From positions 1-64,000 of the forward strand of contig JAMDHS010000101.1 of the NCBI GenBank assembly GCA_029717555.1: DNA of 64,000 nt, given 5' to 3'. The notes below the pieces were generated by a model. It worked only from the letters and a program-made list of their open reading frames with translations. It searched no databases and was not told the origin of the DNA. The stretch comes from Peribolospora baueri (taxonomy: Eukaryota; Basidiomycota; Peribolosporomycetes; Peribolosporales; Peribolosporaceae). The translations under genes were made by a program, and so were the position numbers. Below are positions 1-11,489 of this stretch, piece by piece; position 1 is the stretch's first letter; each line of letters begins with the position of its first letter.

Positions 1-40
<40 letters not shown>

Positions 41-97
41 ACGAAACACGCGGGTGAGAACGCGAAAAGTCCTCATCGTCCGATGGGAAAAACTCAC
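1..97 (-). other. 5' part of an intron of the KH-domain gene, with a 38-nt poly-T tract
   Basis: On the minus strand the KH coding exon ends at 98 in phase 0. It is followed directly by a consensus donor GTGAGT (97 down to 92). The rest of the window to its left edge is intron, ending in 38 consecutive T on the minus strand (A on the plus strand, 1-38). Other introns in this window also have T-runs just before the acceptor, for example 16963-16976, so this is probably a polypyrimidine tract whose acceptor lies outside the window. A run this long may also be a length-unstable or poorly assembled site. Confidence 0.75.
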
Positions 98-2599
98 CAA
101 CTGCATGATGGACCGAATAGTGCGCTCAATATTAACGCGATGATCTCCATAGACAGAGATAAGGCTCGCCTGACTCCCAATAATCGGAAAGTTAATAAAC
201 GTGCCGTTATCGTGCATGACCGTCTTAATCTCTTCCAACCGATCCGTCAACATCCAATCGAGTTTGCGAGGGAGGATGGCGGTATCGCGAGAGATGATAC
301 AGTTGCTCTTGTGCATCGATACTTGGAATAACATCTCTCTCGCCCTTTGAACGCCAAAGAATTCGCCAGTGATGTAGATCGTGTTTTGTTTCGCCAATAC
401 GCCCGGGTTGCGCGTCGAGCCTAGGACGCCGGAGAGGGGCGTAGGCAAGTAGATGTTGGTCGCCGTCTCCTCCTGGATCGTCTGGATGACGCACCGCTTC
501 CGACCGGAGACAATGTTGTGGAGCTTGTAGTCGATCTCGCACGTGTCCGAGTGCAAGCCGCTGAGCTCGTCTAGCAGGACAAGCACTTGAACCCTGGCCT
601 GCTCCACGCTCTCGTACGAGCCCGTGACGACGATCTCGACGGTGCGTTCCGTCTCGAGGCCATTGCCAAGGTCAGTCCCGCCGGCGTCCGTTCCGACGAC
701 GGAGAGGTGGGCGTGCGTGCTCAACGCAATCTCGTCCAAACGCTCCTGCACCGAAGGCTTGAGGCGCTCGACGGTCGACGACGAAAAGTCGGTCCGCGGC
801 GGCGACGGCGACGGCAGCGAGTCCACATTATTGCCCGCAGACGCACCCCCGCGCGTCGAAGGCGAGTTTCGGCCGGGAGAACTTCGGTGGCCCTCAGCGG
901 GATCGCTGCCGCTGCCGCGGGCGCGAGCGGGGACGGACTCGATGAGGTCCGCCCTGGCGACCCGGACGACGCTCTTAGTCTTGAAAGGACTGTCCCTAAG
1001 CAGAGCGCCTCTCGCGCTCATCACCTGCTGGTACCCGCCGCTGAGGTGAAAGTTAAACTTGGGCGGCTGCTTGGACAGGTTCGCGTTCCCGACGTCGACC
1101 TGGGTGCCGGGACCGGAGGAGGGAGCGGTGGCGCCGGTGACGCCGAGACCGTAGGGAGGGTGGTGGTGGTGGTGACTGGCGTGCGAAGGAAGCGGGACGT
1201 TGACCGACGCGGGCGTGCTGAACGAGCTCCGCTGGGAGCGAGGCATGACGGGTGCACCGAAAGGCGCGCCGGCGGCACCACCCATCGAAGGAAAGGGCAC
1301 GCCACCTCCGACGCTGGTGGCAGGGGTGGTGGGGGCGCCGGATCCGCCAATAGGCCCATACGAGAACCCGGACGCGCCGGTGGCGGGAGCCGGGGAGAGG
1401 GTGGAATGCTGGCTCGAAGGCGTGCCGAGCGAGTGGTGATACGAATACGGGCTGGCGTTGAGGCTCGGGCTGCCTTGGGACGCGACGACGCCGGTGGTGG
1501 GCAAGGGCGGATGATAAGGATACTGGTGACCGTTCCAGCCGTGTGGACCGACGACGGCCTGGGCAGGATGGAGGCCGGGACTGTGTCCGGCGGGGACGGG
1601 GACGGCGGACATCTGGCTGTGGAACGCGTAAGGCCTCTGCTGAGCCTGCTGCTGAGCCTGAGCCGCGGCTTGCACCTGGGCAGCCATGGCTTGGAGGTGG
1701 GCCTGGTGGGCCTCGCGCTGAACGACGGGATCGACCTTGTCAAAGGTGACGAGGCACTGGTGGTTGCTCATCACTTCGCCGGTGAGCTTGCGCATCGATT
1801 CGATGAGATCCTCCTCCGTGCTCGCTGCGCCTCCGTCGTCCGACTCGATTCGCGGCGGCGACATGGACGTCGAGGCCGGAGCAGACGACGGGGCGACTGG
1901 GTTGTGGTCCGCGGCGGCGGGGCTCGGGTCGACGTGAAGTTGGGGCACCCGCGGCTCTTCGCTCGAGTTCTTGGCGCTGGGGAAAGCCGAGCTGGGGGCG
2001 GTGGTGCCGGTGCCGGTGCCACTGGAAACCGAGCTGGCGTCGCCGTGAACGTCGCCGCCGGAGGCGGACGTGACGACGGATGCGCGATCCAAGCTATCTC
2101 TCGCGCCTGCGACGACGACGCCCGTCCCTTCCTCGGCGATCTGTGATCCGCGGCCACCATTCGTCGCTCCGGTCCTGCCCAAGGCGGCGCTCCTCAGGCT
2201 GGCGCTCGAGGCTCTCTCGGTGAGGCCCGCGTGACCGCCGTGAGGTCGGAAGGCGGGCGCCGCCGCGCTGAAGCTGGAGCTCGGGCGATGAGGACCATGA
2301 GAGCGCTGAGGGCGCTGGCTCGGTTGGACGGGCTGGTGCTGAGCCTGTGCTTCGACCGAAGGCAGCTTGGGAGCGGCACTCAAGGGAGGCGCCGAGAGAG
2401 GCTGCTGCGAGGAGCGAGGGGCGGGCTGAAGGGGTGCGGCCGGCGCAGCGGGATCAGCGGGCGAGTCGTAGGTGAAATCTGTTCGGGCCGAGGTGGGGTT
2501 GGGGGAAGCGTCGACGGCGAAAAGGATGGTGGCGGAGGAGGAGGAGGAGTTATTGTTGTAGGAGCGAGGGAGGTTGAACGAGGTGGTGTAGAGATCCAT
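98..2599 (-). CDS. KH-domain RNA-binding protein (partial, N-terminal 834 residues)
   Basis: One open exon of 834 codons runs from ATG 2599-2597 to a GTGAGT donor at 97; the rest of the gene is outside the window. Residues 1 to about 620 are low complexity (Ser, Pro, Ala, Gln, with His-rich and Gln-rich patches) and probably disordered. About residues 630-834 hold a tandem KH-like region. First comes a beta-alpha unit ending TVEIVVTGSYESVEQARVQV. Then comes a KH core with the loop SGRKRCVIQ and a strand TIYITGEFFGVQRA. A third unit ends near LISVYGDHRVNIE. The expected GxxG loop reads G-R-K-R, so it is degenerate. The arrangement recalls Bicaudal-C-type and fungal multi-KH proteins that bind mRNA, but I cannot name an orthologue. 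The start is the first in-frame ATG and is followed by a long stop-free frame. Family call is firm; the exact role in mRNA control is unknown. Confidence 0.8.
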
Positions 2600-3470
2600 G
2601 GCGGCGAGCGGTGGCGAAAGAAGGCTAACGTAGGGGGGAGGGGATGCTACAGAGACCCGACTCTTGATACTGGACAAGGAAAGAAGGACAAAGGGTAGCC
2701 GGACGTTGGGGTCACGAGGGTGGGTAGACGGGGGGGTATGTGTTTGTGGGGGTGGTGGGCGAACAGAGAGCTTCGTTCGAGCCGGACGCGAACGGGGGAG
2801 CGAGGGGGAGAGGAAGGAAGAGCGTCCGTGAGCGATCTGGGCGCAATGACCAAGCGTCGTCGGTCTTGGATGGGAGGACGAGACGGGTGGGGGAAGCGAC
2901 GTCGAGCGCGATCAACCAAGCAATCGATGGCGGGGGGGTGGGAGGGAAAGAAGGGAGTGGCCGGGGGTGTGGGATGAACTGAAAGGGGGGGATGGATGGA
3001 AGAAGGGGAGGGATGAAGGGCGATGTGAGCGGGGGCTCGTCTGTGATCGACGTCGGTCGATGCGACGGTGGTCACCGGCTGTTGTGCTCTGGTCTGCTCA
3101 CCCTGGCGTCTGTCTAGTGGGCCTCTACGAAAGAGGGACGCGGAGGGAAGGAGGAGGGCGACGAGGGCGGTGGAGGGCGGTGGGAGAAAGAAAAGGAGAA
3201 AAAAAGAGGGAGAAAGAGGAGGTGATGAGCGTTGGTGGTGTTCGGCTCGGCTTTGAAATAATCCTCGACTCGCATCTCGGCGTGTGCTCGATGAGGAACT
3301 TCCGCCGCGCGCGCGTCTTCCCTCGGGTCCTCGCTCCTCCCCTTTTTTCGAGTCGCTCCCCTCTGTGTGGGCGGACTCAAATGTGTCTCCCTTACTCAAC
3401 TCCGGAAGCAGACGGGCGAGGAATGACGGACGGACGGGCTGGCGAACGAAACGGCCGGACGCGTCGAGAC

Positions 3471-3500
3471 GGCACGGCACGGCACGGCACGGCACGGCCC
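3471..3500. repeat. (GGCAC)6 microsatellite
   Basis: About six tandem copies of a GGCAC pentamer lie in the upstream region of the KH gene, with degenerate copies following to about 3510. Confidence 0.85.
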
Positions 3501-4049
3501 GGCTCGGCTCGTCTTGTCGAGTCGTTGCCACCGTACTCACCTGGGGCAAGGCGTCGTCGACGCGGGGCGAGGGCGGGTGGTGGAGGAGCGAGGACGGAGG
3601 GAGGAGGGCAAAGGGAAGGTGGTGCGAAGAAAGAGGGGAGCGTGATCGGAGGGAGGGAGGGAAGGAGGGAGGTGGGAGGTGGTGGCGGGCGAGGGTGGTG
3701 GTGGTGGGTGGGGGAGAGCGGGAGCAGGAGCGGCGGGGTGATGAAGGCGAGCGACGAGGTGACGGGAGGGAGGGAGGTATGGGATGGATGGGATGGGATG
3801 GGATAGATGAGCGATGGATGGAATGGGGATGTTGGATGCTAAGCAAGCGCAAGCTGATCCTGATCCTAGATTGCGATGGTGGCACGACAACGGCGACTAC
3901 CGACGACGACGACTGACGGCGAACGACGTCGAGTCGAGAGCGGTGGCGAGGAACGAAAGAGAGGGCAAGCAAAGACAAGGCAAGCCGAGCCGAGCCGCGC
4001 AACGGGAAATGGTTCGATGATGATCTTCTGGCTGGCTGGCGCGCGCAGA

Positions 4050-4081
<32 letters not shown>
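4050..4081. repeat. (ACG)n trinucleotide microsatellite
   Basis: A pure trinucleotide run of about eleven ACG units inside the geneless region. Confidence 0.9.
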
Positions 4082-4226
4082 TTGGGGCTGACCCACGCGG
4101 GGCGACGGACGATGACTAGTCACGCACGCTGACCGGCGGCGACCCTGACCCTGACTGACTGACGGAGACCGAGACCGAGGCCGAGGTGCGCTCGTTCTGT
4201 TCTACGTGGCGTAGGCCGGCGAGGTA

Positions 4227-4272
4227 GGATGGGAGGATGGATGGATGGATGGACGGACGGACGGACGGACGA
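4227..4272. repeat. GGAT/GGAC tetranucleotide repeat
   Basis: A GGAT run changes into a GGAC run, then into imperfect GGGC/GAGC units. A related GGAC/GGAA array lies near 4575-4605. Confidence 0.8.
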
Positions 4273-5880
4273 GTGGGCGGGCGAGCGGGCGAGCAAGTGG
4301 GCGGGCAGGAAGGAAGGAGAGACGCCGGTGGGACAAGGCCAGGCAGGACAGGGGCCGATGTGACGAACTGGATGGGTCGACGGTCGAATGGATAGTCGGA
4401 TGGAATGGGTGTGACTGAAGCGAACAAGGTGCGCGTCCTCGTCCGATGATCGTGCGACGGTCGCACAGGCTGGGGACGAGGGGGGATCGTCGGTCTATAG
4501 ACTCGTACGCTAGGTGGGAACGAGCGAGCGAGCGAGCGAAGGAACGACAAGGAGGTGAAGAAGGACAAGGAGGGAGGAAGGAAGGAAGGAAGGACGGACG
4601 GACACAGACAGGCGTTCGTCGACACGAGGAAGAAATGGTTTTTATTTTTCTTGCTCGCCGTTTCTCTCTCGTCATTCCATCATCCACGATCGACGGACGG
4701 GCGGACAACGACGGCCAGCGATGAAGGCCGAACCGAGCGGCCTCGCTTCCCTTGGCGGCCGACCGACGGCCCGCACGCAGCACCCGCGAGCCGGCCGGGG
4801 AGGCCAGGGAGAGAGAGCAAGAGGAAGAGCGAGAACGAGAACGAGAACGAGAACGCGAGACATCGACATTAGACACAGACAGACAGACAGACACGGCACG
4901 AGGGAAGAGTGGGAGCGTCGGTCGACGCGATGATAGATGGGCCCAGAGACAGCACGCGAGACAAACCAACCCGTCCTTCCTTCATTAACACCTCCACCCA
5001 AGCCCCGTCCTTCTCTGCCGCTCAAAACATATTTTCCCTCTCCTCTTTGCTTCCTCTGCCGCCGCGCACGGGGCAGACAGACAGACAGAGACAAAGCAAG
5101 CAAGGCATATTCATTACAACCGGAAACAAACCCGCAAGAGGGCAAGATAAAAGGCGGTGCGGTGCGCGGCACGGCACGCCAGCGAAAAGGGAGCGAGGGA
5201 GGCATGGTGGGCGCGGCGAGGGGATGCAAACAGAAAGGGCGGACCACATCTACCCGCTCCAGGCGGGGACGGCCGAGCGAGTGGAGGCGACCTGCGACCT
5301 GTGTGTCCCCCCGTCCCGAGTCCGGGGCCCGTGTCCATCCGTGCCGGCACGACGCCCGCCCGGAGCGTGTCGGACGACCTCGCTCGCTCGGTAAGGACGA
5401 CCGACTCACCTTGCCTTCATCTTCCATCACATCGTCCGCCAGCACACGCACGCGCGCTTGCTTCCTTCCTCACCCCGGGTCGTCAACATCGCTGACGGCG
5501 CCGACCGGGTCGAGTCGGCCTCCAAAGACCGTCCGACGACGACCGACGGACCGACCTACCGGGGCCGATTTCGCCGTCCTTGTCTTCCGTATGTTCGAAT
5601 GTCCGATGCGAGAGCTGGCCGGGTCGAATCGAATCGAATCGACCTGAAAGAAAGCAAAGAACGACGATCGATCCCTTAGTGGCCGCACGTCCGTCTTTCC
5701 ATCTCGGAAAACGCCGACCTAGCTCCGGCCAGCCGCCACACGGACGAACGCGCGGCCCTGGATCATCCAAGTCATCATCATCCATCATCATCATCAAAGC
5801 GCTCATCATCCATCGATTCATCGTTTGTCTTGTCTTGGCGAGACACCGGGCCAAGCACGAGCTACGAGCTAGGCCCACAC

Positions 5881-5919
<39 letters not shown>
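5881..5919. repeat. (CGGTCT)6 hexanucleotide repeat
   Basis: Six perfect hexamers plus a partial seventh. Confidence 0.9.
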
Positions 5920-5920
<1 letters not shown>

Positions 5921-8395
5921 CCGGGTCGTTTGCGCGGCGAAACTCGCTTGGATTCGAGGGTCGAGGGGACCTCGAGTTCGGTCTCGTCCCTTTCGAAAAC
6001 TCGCGACGCCGTTCCGCCCTTCTTTGCGCGTCGCCGGGAGGGAGAGAGAGTGACGGAACGCGGCCGCGGGGCGGCCGGGGAAAAAGAAAAGAAAAGAAAG
6101 CGTCATCATTCGTACGCCCACCCGCCTCCGGCTCTCGGTCTCGGCCCGAGCCGGCCGTCCTCGAGGAACGACTGATTGAAGCTGGAGTAAAAGCGACGGC
6201 CACGGCGACGGCCACGGCGGCCTACTCGATCGAGGTCAAGACAAGGATAGAACGATGGCGCGCGCAGAAGAGGGGCGCGCGCAATGCAATGCAATACCTG
6301 CCCATCTGTCTCACATCGCTTGCCGACCGACGCGGCTGACTGACTGACGGACTGACTGACTGACACTTGGGAACCGAAAATGCCAGGCCGGACTCTGTTT
6401 GGTCCAACTCTCGGGTCGACCACTGTGTGAGCGAGGACCGACGCTCCGAGCTGCCGAGCTTCCACCCCGCTCGCCCCGGTGTCGTCCGACCGAGTCCGAT
6501 CGATGATGTCAAGCCGACGAAGGATGGAGACGGAGACAGAGACGGACGGCCGCTTAGGTCACTCGGCAAACAAGGTGAGAAGGATGATGAGAAGGAGAAC
6601 GTACAGGCGGGACACATGAGAGGACCGAGCGAGCTCCGACTAGGCGCATTCCCGCTCGCCAAGGACGGGCCAACAACCAGTTCATGGCAACGACGCTCTG
6701 TTCTTCCCTCTCTTCCTTGACTTCTCCTCCTCCTTTTTGCGCTGACAAGCTAGCTAACTACATGCTCGTCCCCGTCATTAAGGCACGGGGGGGAGACGCG
6801 GAGAGTCGCGCGCGGACTTGGCTCGCAATATGGACAGGAACGAGACGAAAAGAAAACAAAAAGTCGAGGTGACGGTGCGGGTGATACGCTGGCCTTTCGT
6901 TCATCGCCCCGTCTTCGTCCCGACCATCCTCCCTGTGTCTTCGCATTTTCGCTTCCTCAGCCGGTCGCCGTCGGCCCAGCTAGGCTAGGCTAGGTCCTTC
7001 ATGGCCTGCCCGCTTCCATGTTTCCTTCCACCTTTCCACTATTTCCTTTTCTTTTCCACCTCGTTCGCCGCCTTAGCTCCGTGCGGTCGAACCGCGTGAT
7101 CGATTCTCGCCCTGGCGGAAAAACGCTTACTTGACTCCGCCAGCCACGCAAACACCGAACACCGAGCGCATCCCCATTTTTTTTACCGTACTGCTCTTAG
7201 GCACCGGCGGCGGCCGCTTAATAATAAGCGACGCATGCGCCTCGCCTCGAGAAGCCTCGACGTCGAGTTCGCCCTCCCCTCCCCTCCCTCTTCGGCTGGC
7301 TCCGGCATGTCGGCTCCACGGCGCCGGAACCGCGTTCCTTCCTTGGCTCGACCGACCGATCACACCGTGCCGCTCCCTCCCGCTGGACCGGACCACGTCC
7401 GTCCGCTTCTCGTTTCGTTTCGCCCTCCTTCCCAACCGATCGGGCCGTCAGCCAGTCCAGTCGGTCGGCCGGGAGAGAGGGAGGCGCCGTGGGCGGCGGA
7501 GAAAGTCGGCGGACCTGAAATTCACGCTCGCCCCGGCTGGGGAGGACTGGGACTACTTACTGGACTGGTCGTGTGACCTCCTCGGCCTTGCTTGCCCTCC
7601 CTTCTGCAGACTCACCCGCTCGTCGCACCACCACCTCGTCTCCCGTTCGAGCCCGCCGCACATCTCTCTGGTTCTCTCCTCGACGCCAATCGATCGATGA
7701 CTTGGCCAATCCGCCGACGTTCCCGGGCTGCTCGCTCCATCCCGACCGACACCTCTGTGCCGCGCCGTGCTTTTTTCCTTTTTTTTTGCGAACCGGGTGA
7801 AGCCGTAGGAACAAGGTCCGAAAAGCCTTTTCCTTCCTCCTTCGACTCTCCTCAATGGCTGGACGCCCTCGTCCTTCCGTCCGTTACTCCTCCTCCTTTG
7901 ATTCGACGATGACAGGGAATCGTGGGTCCTCCCCTCCTGTTCAACGGCGCGCTGGAAAGGCGACGCCGGAGGCCGTCGGCCGGTGTGTCGTGCGTGGAAC
8001 ATGACCGGCGAGGCCGCTGGCACGAACGATGAGCGAATAGGACGCCCCTGTCCCTTCTCCACCCGCTCTCTTTCCCGACCGACCGACGCCCTCACACGGA
8101 GTTGCGAGCGCACCCCCGGTGCGGGGTCACGGATGGGAATAGGACCAATGGCCGAACGTCGATCGACTGGTGTCCGAGCGCTGGCCGGTCGCGTCCGTGT
8201 CTCCTTTAGAGAAGTGCGCGGGGGACCGGTTTCGTGCGCGTTTACATGCTCGGTTGGAGGACGAGGCGCCGCCGGGGATCCCATCAGCTTGGCCCGTCGG
8301 TCTGTCTGCTGTACGACTTGATCTCTTCGAGCAGTCGATGTGATGGCGGCCCAGCGTGGTTCTGACTTGTGTCTCCTCGTAAAGCGCAGGCAGAG

Positions 8396-8482
8396 GACGG
8401 GGTGACGTAATTGTCGTCCGTGCGCTTGGCTTGCCATAGACGGGGCGACGTGTAATTGTCATCCGTGCGCTTCGCTTTCTAT
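8396..8482. repeat. Two imperfect tandem copies of a 42-44 bp unit with TGACGT/CGACGT cores
   Basis: Copy 1 (8396-8437) and copy 2 (8439-8482) both read gacgggg, then (t/c)gacgt, then aattgtc, then tccgtgcgctt, with a few substitutions and a 2-bp indel. This is not simple sequence. The TGACGTAA in copy 1 resembles a CRE/ATF-type bZIP site. Function is not known. Confidence 0.65.
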
Positions 8483-9769
8483 TGCAAGCCATCGAACTTC
8501 TGCTGACGGCGGTCTCGAAAGAGGTGGTGCGCCTTTGTGCCCGCAGTCGAAACAGGCGCGTCCCTTCTTCTTGCGTCGTCGTGATGCGAGGCGGCGGGGC
8601 GAGAGTGAGCGTGGCATGTCTTTGAGGCGGAGCGGCCCCTGGGCTGAAAAAAGCGGCGTTACATCGTCCCATCGTCCACTGATTCGCTGTCGTTGATATG
8701 GAGCATCGTGCGGCAGCAGCAGCTAGGATGTTCTCCATGAATGCCTCCCAGCTAAGCGTCCCTCCGGTGGTCATCACCCAGTCCAGTGGGGCGCTGGTCA
8801 GGTCGGAGAGCGGGGACGGAATGGTGGAAGGACGTGTACCGTTTTTTTTTTTCTTGCGTCGGAGAAGGGTGGCGATCTTCCTATTTGCTAAGGAGCGCAC
8901 CGAGCCGAGCCGAGCTCGTAGACGTTCGCGCTCCGTCTCGTTTCTTCTTGTCCTGTGGTGAGCGTCGTCTGAGAATGCCGGAGGAAAGAGTTGCTGCTGC
9001 AGCTCTCGTCCCTCGTGTCAGCTTCGCTTCTTCGCCCATCTAACTGTTGAACGTCGCAAGTGTCGTCCATGTTGATCTGATCGAGGTCTTTAACTATCGT
9101 CGTGTGTCAGTGAAGTCGGTGGGGAAGGGAAGGGCAAGGGCATGACCAGTGTCCGTCGTTGTCGTCACGACGAGGTGCTGATAGGGGGAATGCGCGGACG
9201 AAAGTTGGCGTCGATAAGCGATTTAACAAGGAATCGACGAAGATCCAACAACAGGGAACGCGTATCCACATGTGGCATGGTCAGGACGGGCGAGGATGGC
9301 AGATGGGATGGAAGGAAGGAAGAGATGGACGAGCGAGGTAGGCGGGGTCGGATCCGCTCGATTGATCCTCTCTCGTCCGTCGCCTCGCATCGCATCGCCT
9401 CGCATCGCATGGCATCTCATCGCGCCTTACTTCCAGAACGAACGGCTGTTGAGGGACGGTGTGACGATCGTCGATTTTGATTCAAACATATATATGTACG
9501 TACGTACATACATACATAAGGCACGCCTCCCGGCATGCCTTGGCATGTCCGTCTGTCCCTTCCTTTCTTCGTTCCCTTCGCCGTGACGCCGGCGGCGATC
9601 CGGGGACGGGGAGGGAAGGTAGAGCGAGGAGGAGAGGAGGTGATGTGATGAGTTTTGGAGACGTTAACGACGGACGAGATCGACTGATCGATGCCAGGCA
9701 CGGACAGGGCGAACGGGCACAGCAGGAGGCCCGGCCAAAGAAAGGGTCGAGGAAGGAAAGGGGAGGGCT

Positions 9770-9847
9770 GAAGGGAAAAAGAAAAAAGGAAAAAGGAAAG
9801 AATAAAGAGAAAAGGAAATGGAAAAGGAAAAGAAAATGGAAAAGGAA
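9770..9847. repeat. Purine-rich A/G tract
   Basis: Nearly uninterrupted A/G sequence of about 78 bp, largely GAAAAGGAAA-like, in the geneless region. Confidence 0.7.
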
Positions 9848-10301
9848 TGTCGACGCGAGCGCTGCGCTCGGTCGTCGCTCGCTTGGCCTGCTGCGACTGG
9901 CTGCGGCGTGATGGGGAGAGGGGAAGGCGATCGGGGCGGGCGGCGGCGGTGGGCGTTGGACTAAGAGAAGGAAAGATGATGGGTGGAGGCGGGTTGAAAT
10001 GAATGTGGATGGCGACAGACGTGTGCTGACATGTCGCGGTCAAGGTTGGCGTTGCCATCTTCGGTACGATAGATAGACAAGGCGTCGGCGTGGCGAGCTA
10101 CTACGCTACGGACTTGCCGTGCGTGGCAACCGGCTGTCCTTGTCCTTCGTTTCGTCCTTCCTCCCGTCCCGGAGCGGCGGCGGCGGCGGGGAGGCCCAAG
10201 GCGAAGGCGGTGCTGGATGATGGACTTGCTCTTGCCTGCTGGCTCTCTCTTTGCTTTGGGTCTGCTCTCGTTTGCTTTCTCTCTCCTTCCTTGTATCGAG
10301 C

Positions 10302-10302
<1 letters not shown>

Positions 10303-10346
<44 letters not shown>

Positions 10347-10347
10347 C
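10303..10347. repeat. (GATA)n followed by (GACA)n microsatellite
   Basis: A short GATA run passes into about eight GACA units. Similar GATA/TCTA arrays recur at 18274-18292 and 42793-42814. Confidence 0.9.
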
Positions 10348-10478
10348 ACCCACGACGAGGGCGTATGTATGTACATGTAATGTGATGTGATGGGCGGCGG
10401 GCGGAAGGAGATAGGTGTCGGGTTGGGCGCTGAGGGAGAGAAGGTGGGAGTGGAAGGAGGGAGGTGGATGGGACTGGG

Positions 10479-10516
10479 TGGAAGTGGAAGTGGAAGTGGA
10501 TGTGGATGTGGATGGT
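10479..10516. repeat. (GGAAGT)n / (GGATGT)n hexanucleotide repeat
   Basis: Four GGAAGT-like units change into three GGATGT-like units. Confidence 0.8.
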
Positions 10517-10664
10517 TATGGAATGCGACGCCGTGGCTTGGCTGGCGGGCTGGCGACGCTCGATTGGACTGGACTCTGACCCCGCCATCTTGAGGTCGAC
10601 TGTCTTGCTGTCTTGGTTGTCAGTCGTCCTGTCTCGTCTGTCTTCTCGCCGCCTCGCTCGTTCA

Positions 10665-10700
10665 TCTTCGTCTTCGTCTTCGTCTTCGTCTTCGTCTTCG
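10665..10700. repeat. (TCTTCG)6 hexanucleotide repeat
   Basis: Six TCTTCG units. Read on the minus strand they would encode Asp-Glu dipeptides, but no gene is supported here. Confidence 0.85.
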
Positions 10701-10899
10701 TATTCCTCGCCCCCCTCCTCCACTCCACCCATCCTGGATATCCGAGGCCTTGGGCCCGAGCGTGAGCCGGAGTTGGGCTAAGCGCTAACCACGCACGCGT
10801 CTGCCTGTCCCGCTTCCGCCCAAGCCAAGCCAGCCAGAGCAAGAGCCAACGCCTTGCCTTGGCTTGCTCCCATCCATCATCATCACGCCGCCCCACCAA

Positions 10900-11110
10900 G
10901 TCTTCTCATTTCTTGTCTCTTCTCTCCTTTCGTCTTCTCTCTTCTCTTCTCTTCTCTCCTCATCTCCTCTCCTCTCCTCTCTCATCTCCTCTCCTCTCTC
11001 TCCGCCATTTCCTCCACCACCGCCATCGCCTGTACAAACTCCACCTCCCTCCCACGCTCTCTCCCCGCGTACGTCCTCTCTAACCCCCTCTGTACGTGTC
11101 CAACCGACGC
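10900..11110 (+). promoter_or_regulatory. CT-rich tract upstream of the LIM/RhoGAP gene
   Basis: About 200 bp of almost pure pyrimidine on the plus strand (TCTTCTC and CCTCTC units) lies 380-590 bp upstream of the start codon at 11490. CT-rich tracts are a known element of fungal promoters and often sit near transcription starts. Assignment to this gene is by position only. Confidence 0.45.
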
Positions 11111-11489
11111 TGGCCCACCTCTGACCTCCTCTCTACCCTCGCCGTCGCCGTCGCCAGTGCCCTGCCCTCCTACCGCTCTCCTCGCCCCGCACGCTTCAGC
11201 CGCCGCCTCCCTCTTGGCTGTGGCTGCAGCCCTCGACGCAGACCATCACGGTGCGGTGCGGCGGATAGGATAGCTCAGCGAGAGCGCACAGAGGCACAGG
11301 AAGACGAGAGAGAGTGTGTGTGTGTGTGGATGTGCTTGTGTGTGCCGGGGCCTTCTCCACCATATCCACTCCTCCTCCTCCTTCCTCCCTGGCGGTGCAG
11401 CTGAGCGCATGTCCGACGACGTCGCCCTTCACCCGTATCATCGCCACTCCTCCCTCTGACACGCCCAACGACGGCTTTCTTCCAACGAC

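Larger units (their letters stand above)
2600..11489. other. 8.9-kb region with no recognisable gene between divergent KH and RhoGAP genes
   Basis: No reading frame here shows a recognisable domain, and none of the longer open frames has a plausible protein composition. They are Ser/Pro/Arg-rich translations of simple repeats. Sequence next to each flanking gene is pyrimidine-rich in the sense direction of that gene: minus strand from about 2700 to 3730 for the KH gene, plus strand from about 10900 to 11110 for the RhoGAP gene. This fits CT-rich fungal promoters and leaders. The middle carries many short tandem repeats, listed separately. The region may hold long 5' untranslated exons, upstream ORFs or non-coding RNA, none of which I can prove. 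Confidence 0.6.

Noticed and set aside
587-2146. 519-codon plus-strand open frame opposite the KH gene
   Set aside because: It lies antisense to a well-formed exon and translates to Arg/Gly/Ala-rich sequence with no domain; a shadow of GC-rich codons.
2647-4002. 451-codon minus-strand open frame
   Set aside because: Composition is Ser/Pro/Arg-rich, a translation of CT-rich promoter sequence and pentamer repeats; no domain and no splice partners.
8127-9070. Possible two-exon minus-strand gene in the geneless region
   Set aside because: The frames are open by chance length, no splice join gave a recognisable protein, and part overlaps the tandem repeat at 8396-8482.
9484-11110. Microsatellite clusters as a satellite or CRISPR-like array
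   Set aside because: Units are 2-7 bp without spacers and differ between clusters; these are ordinary simple repeats.
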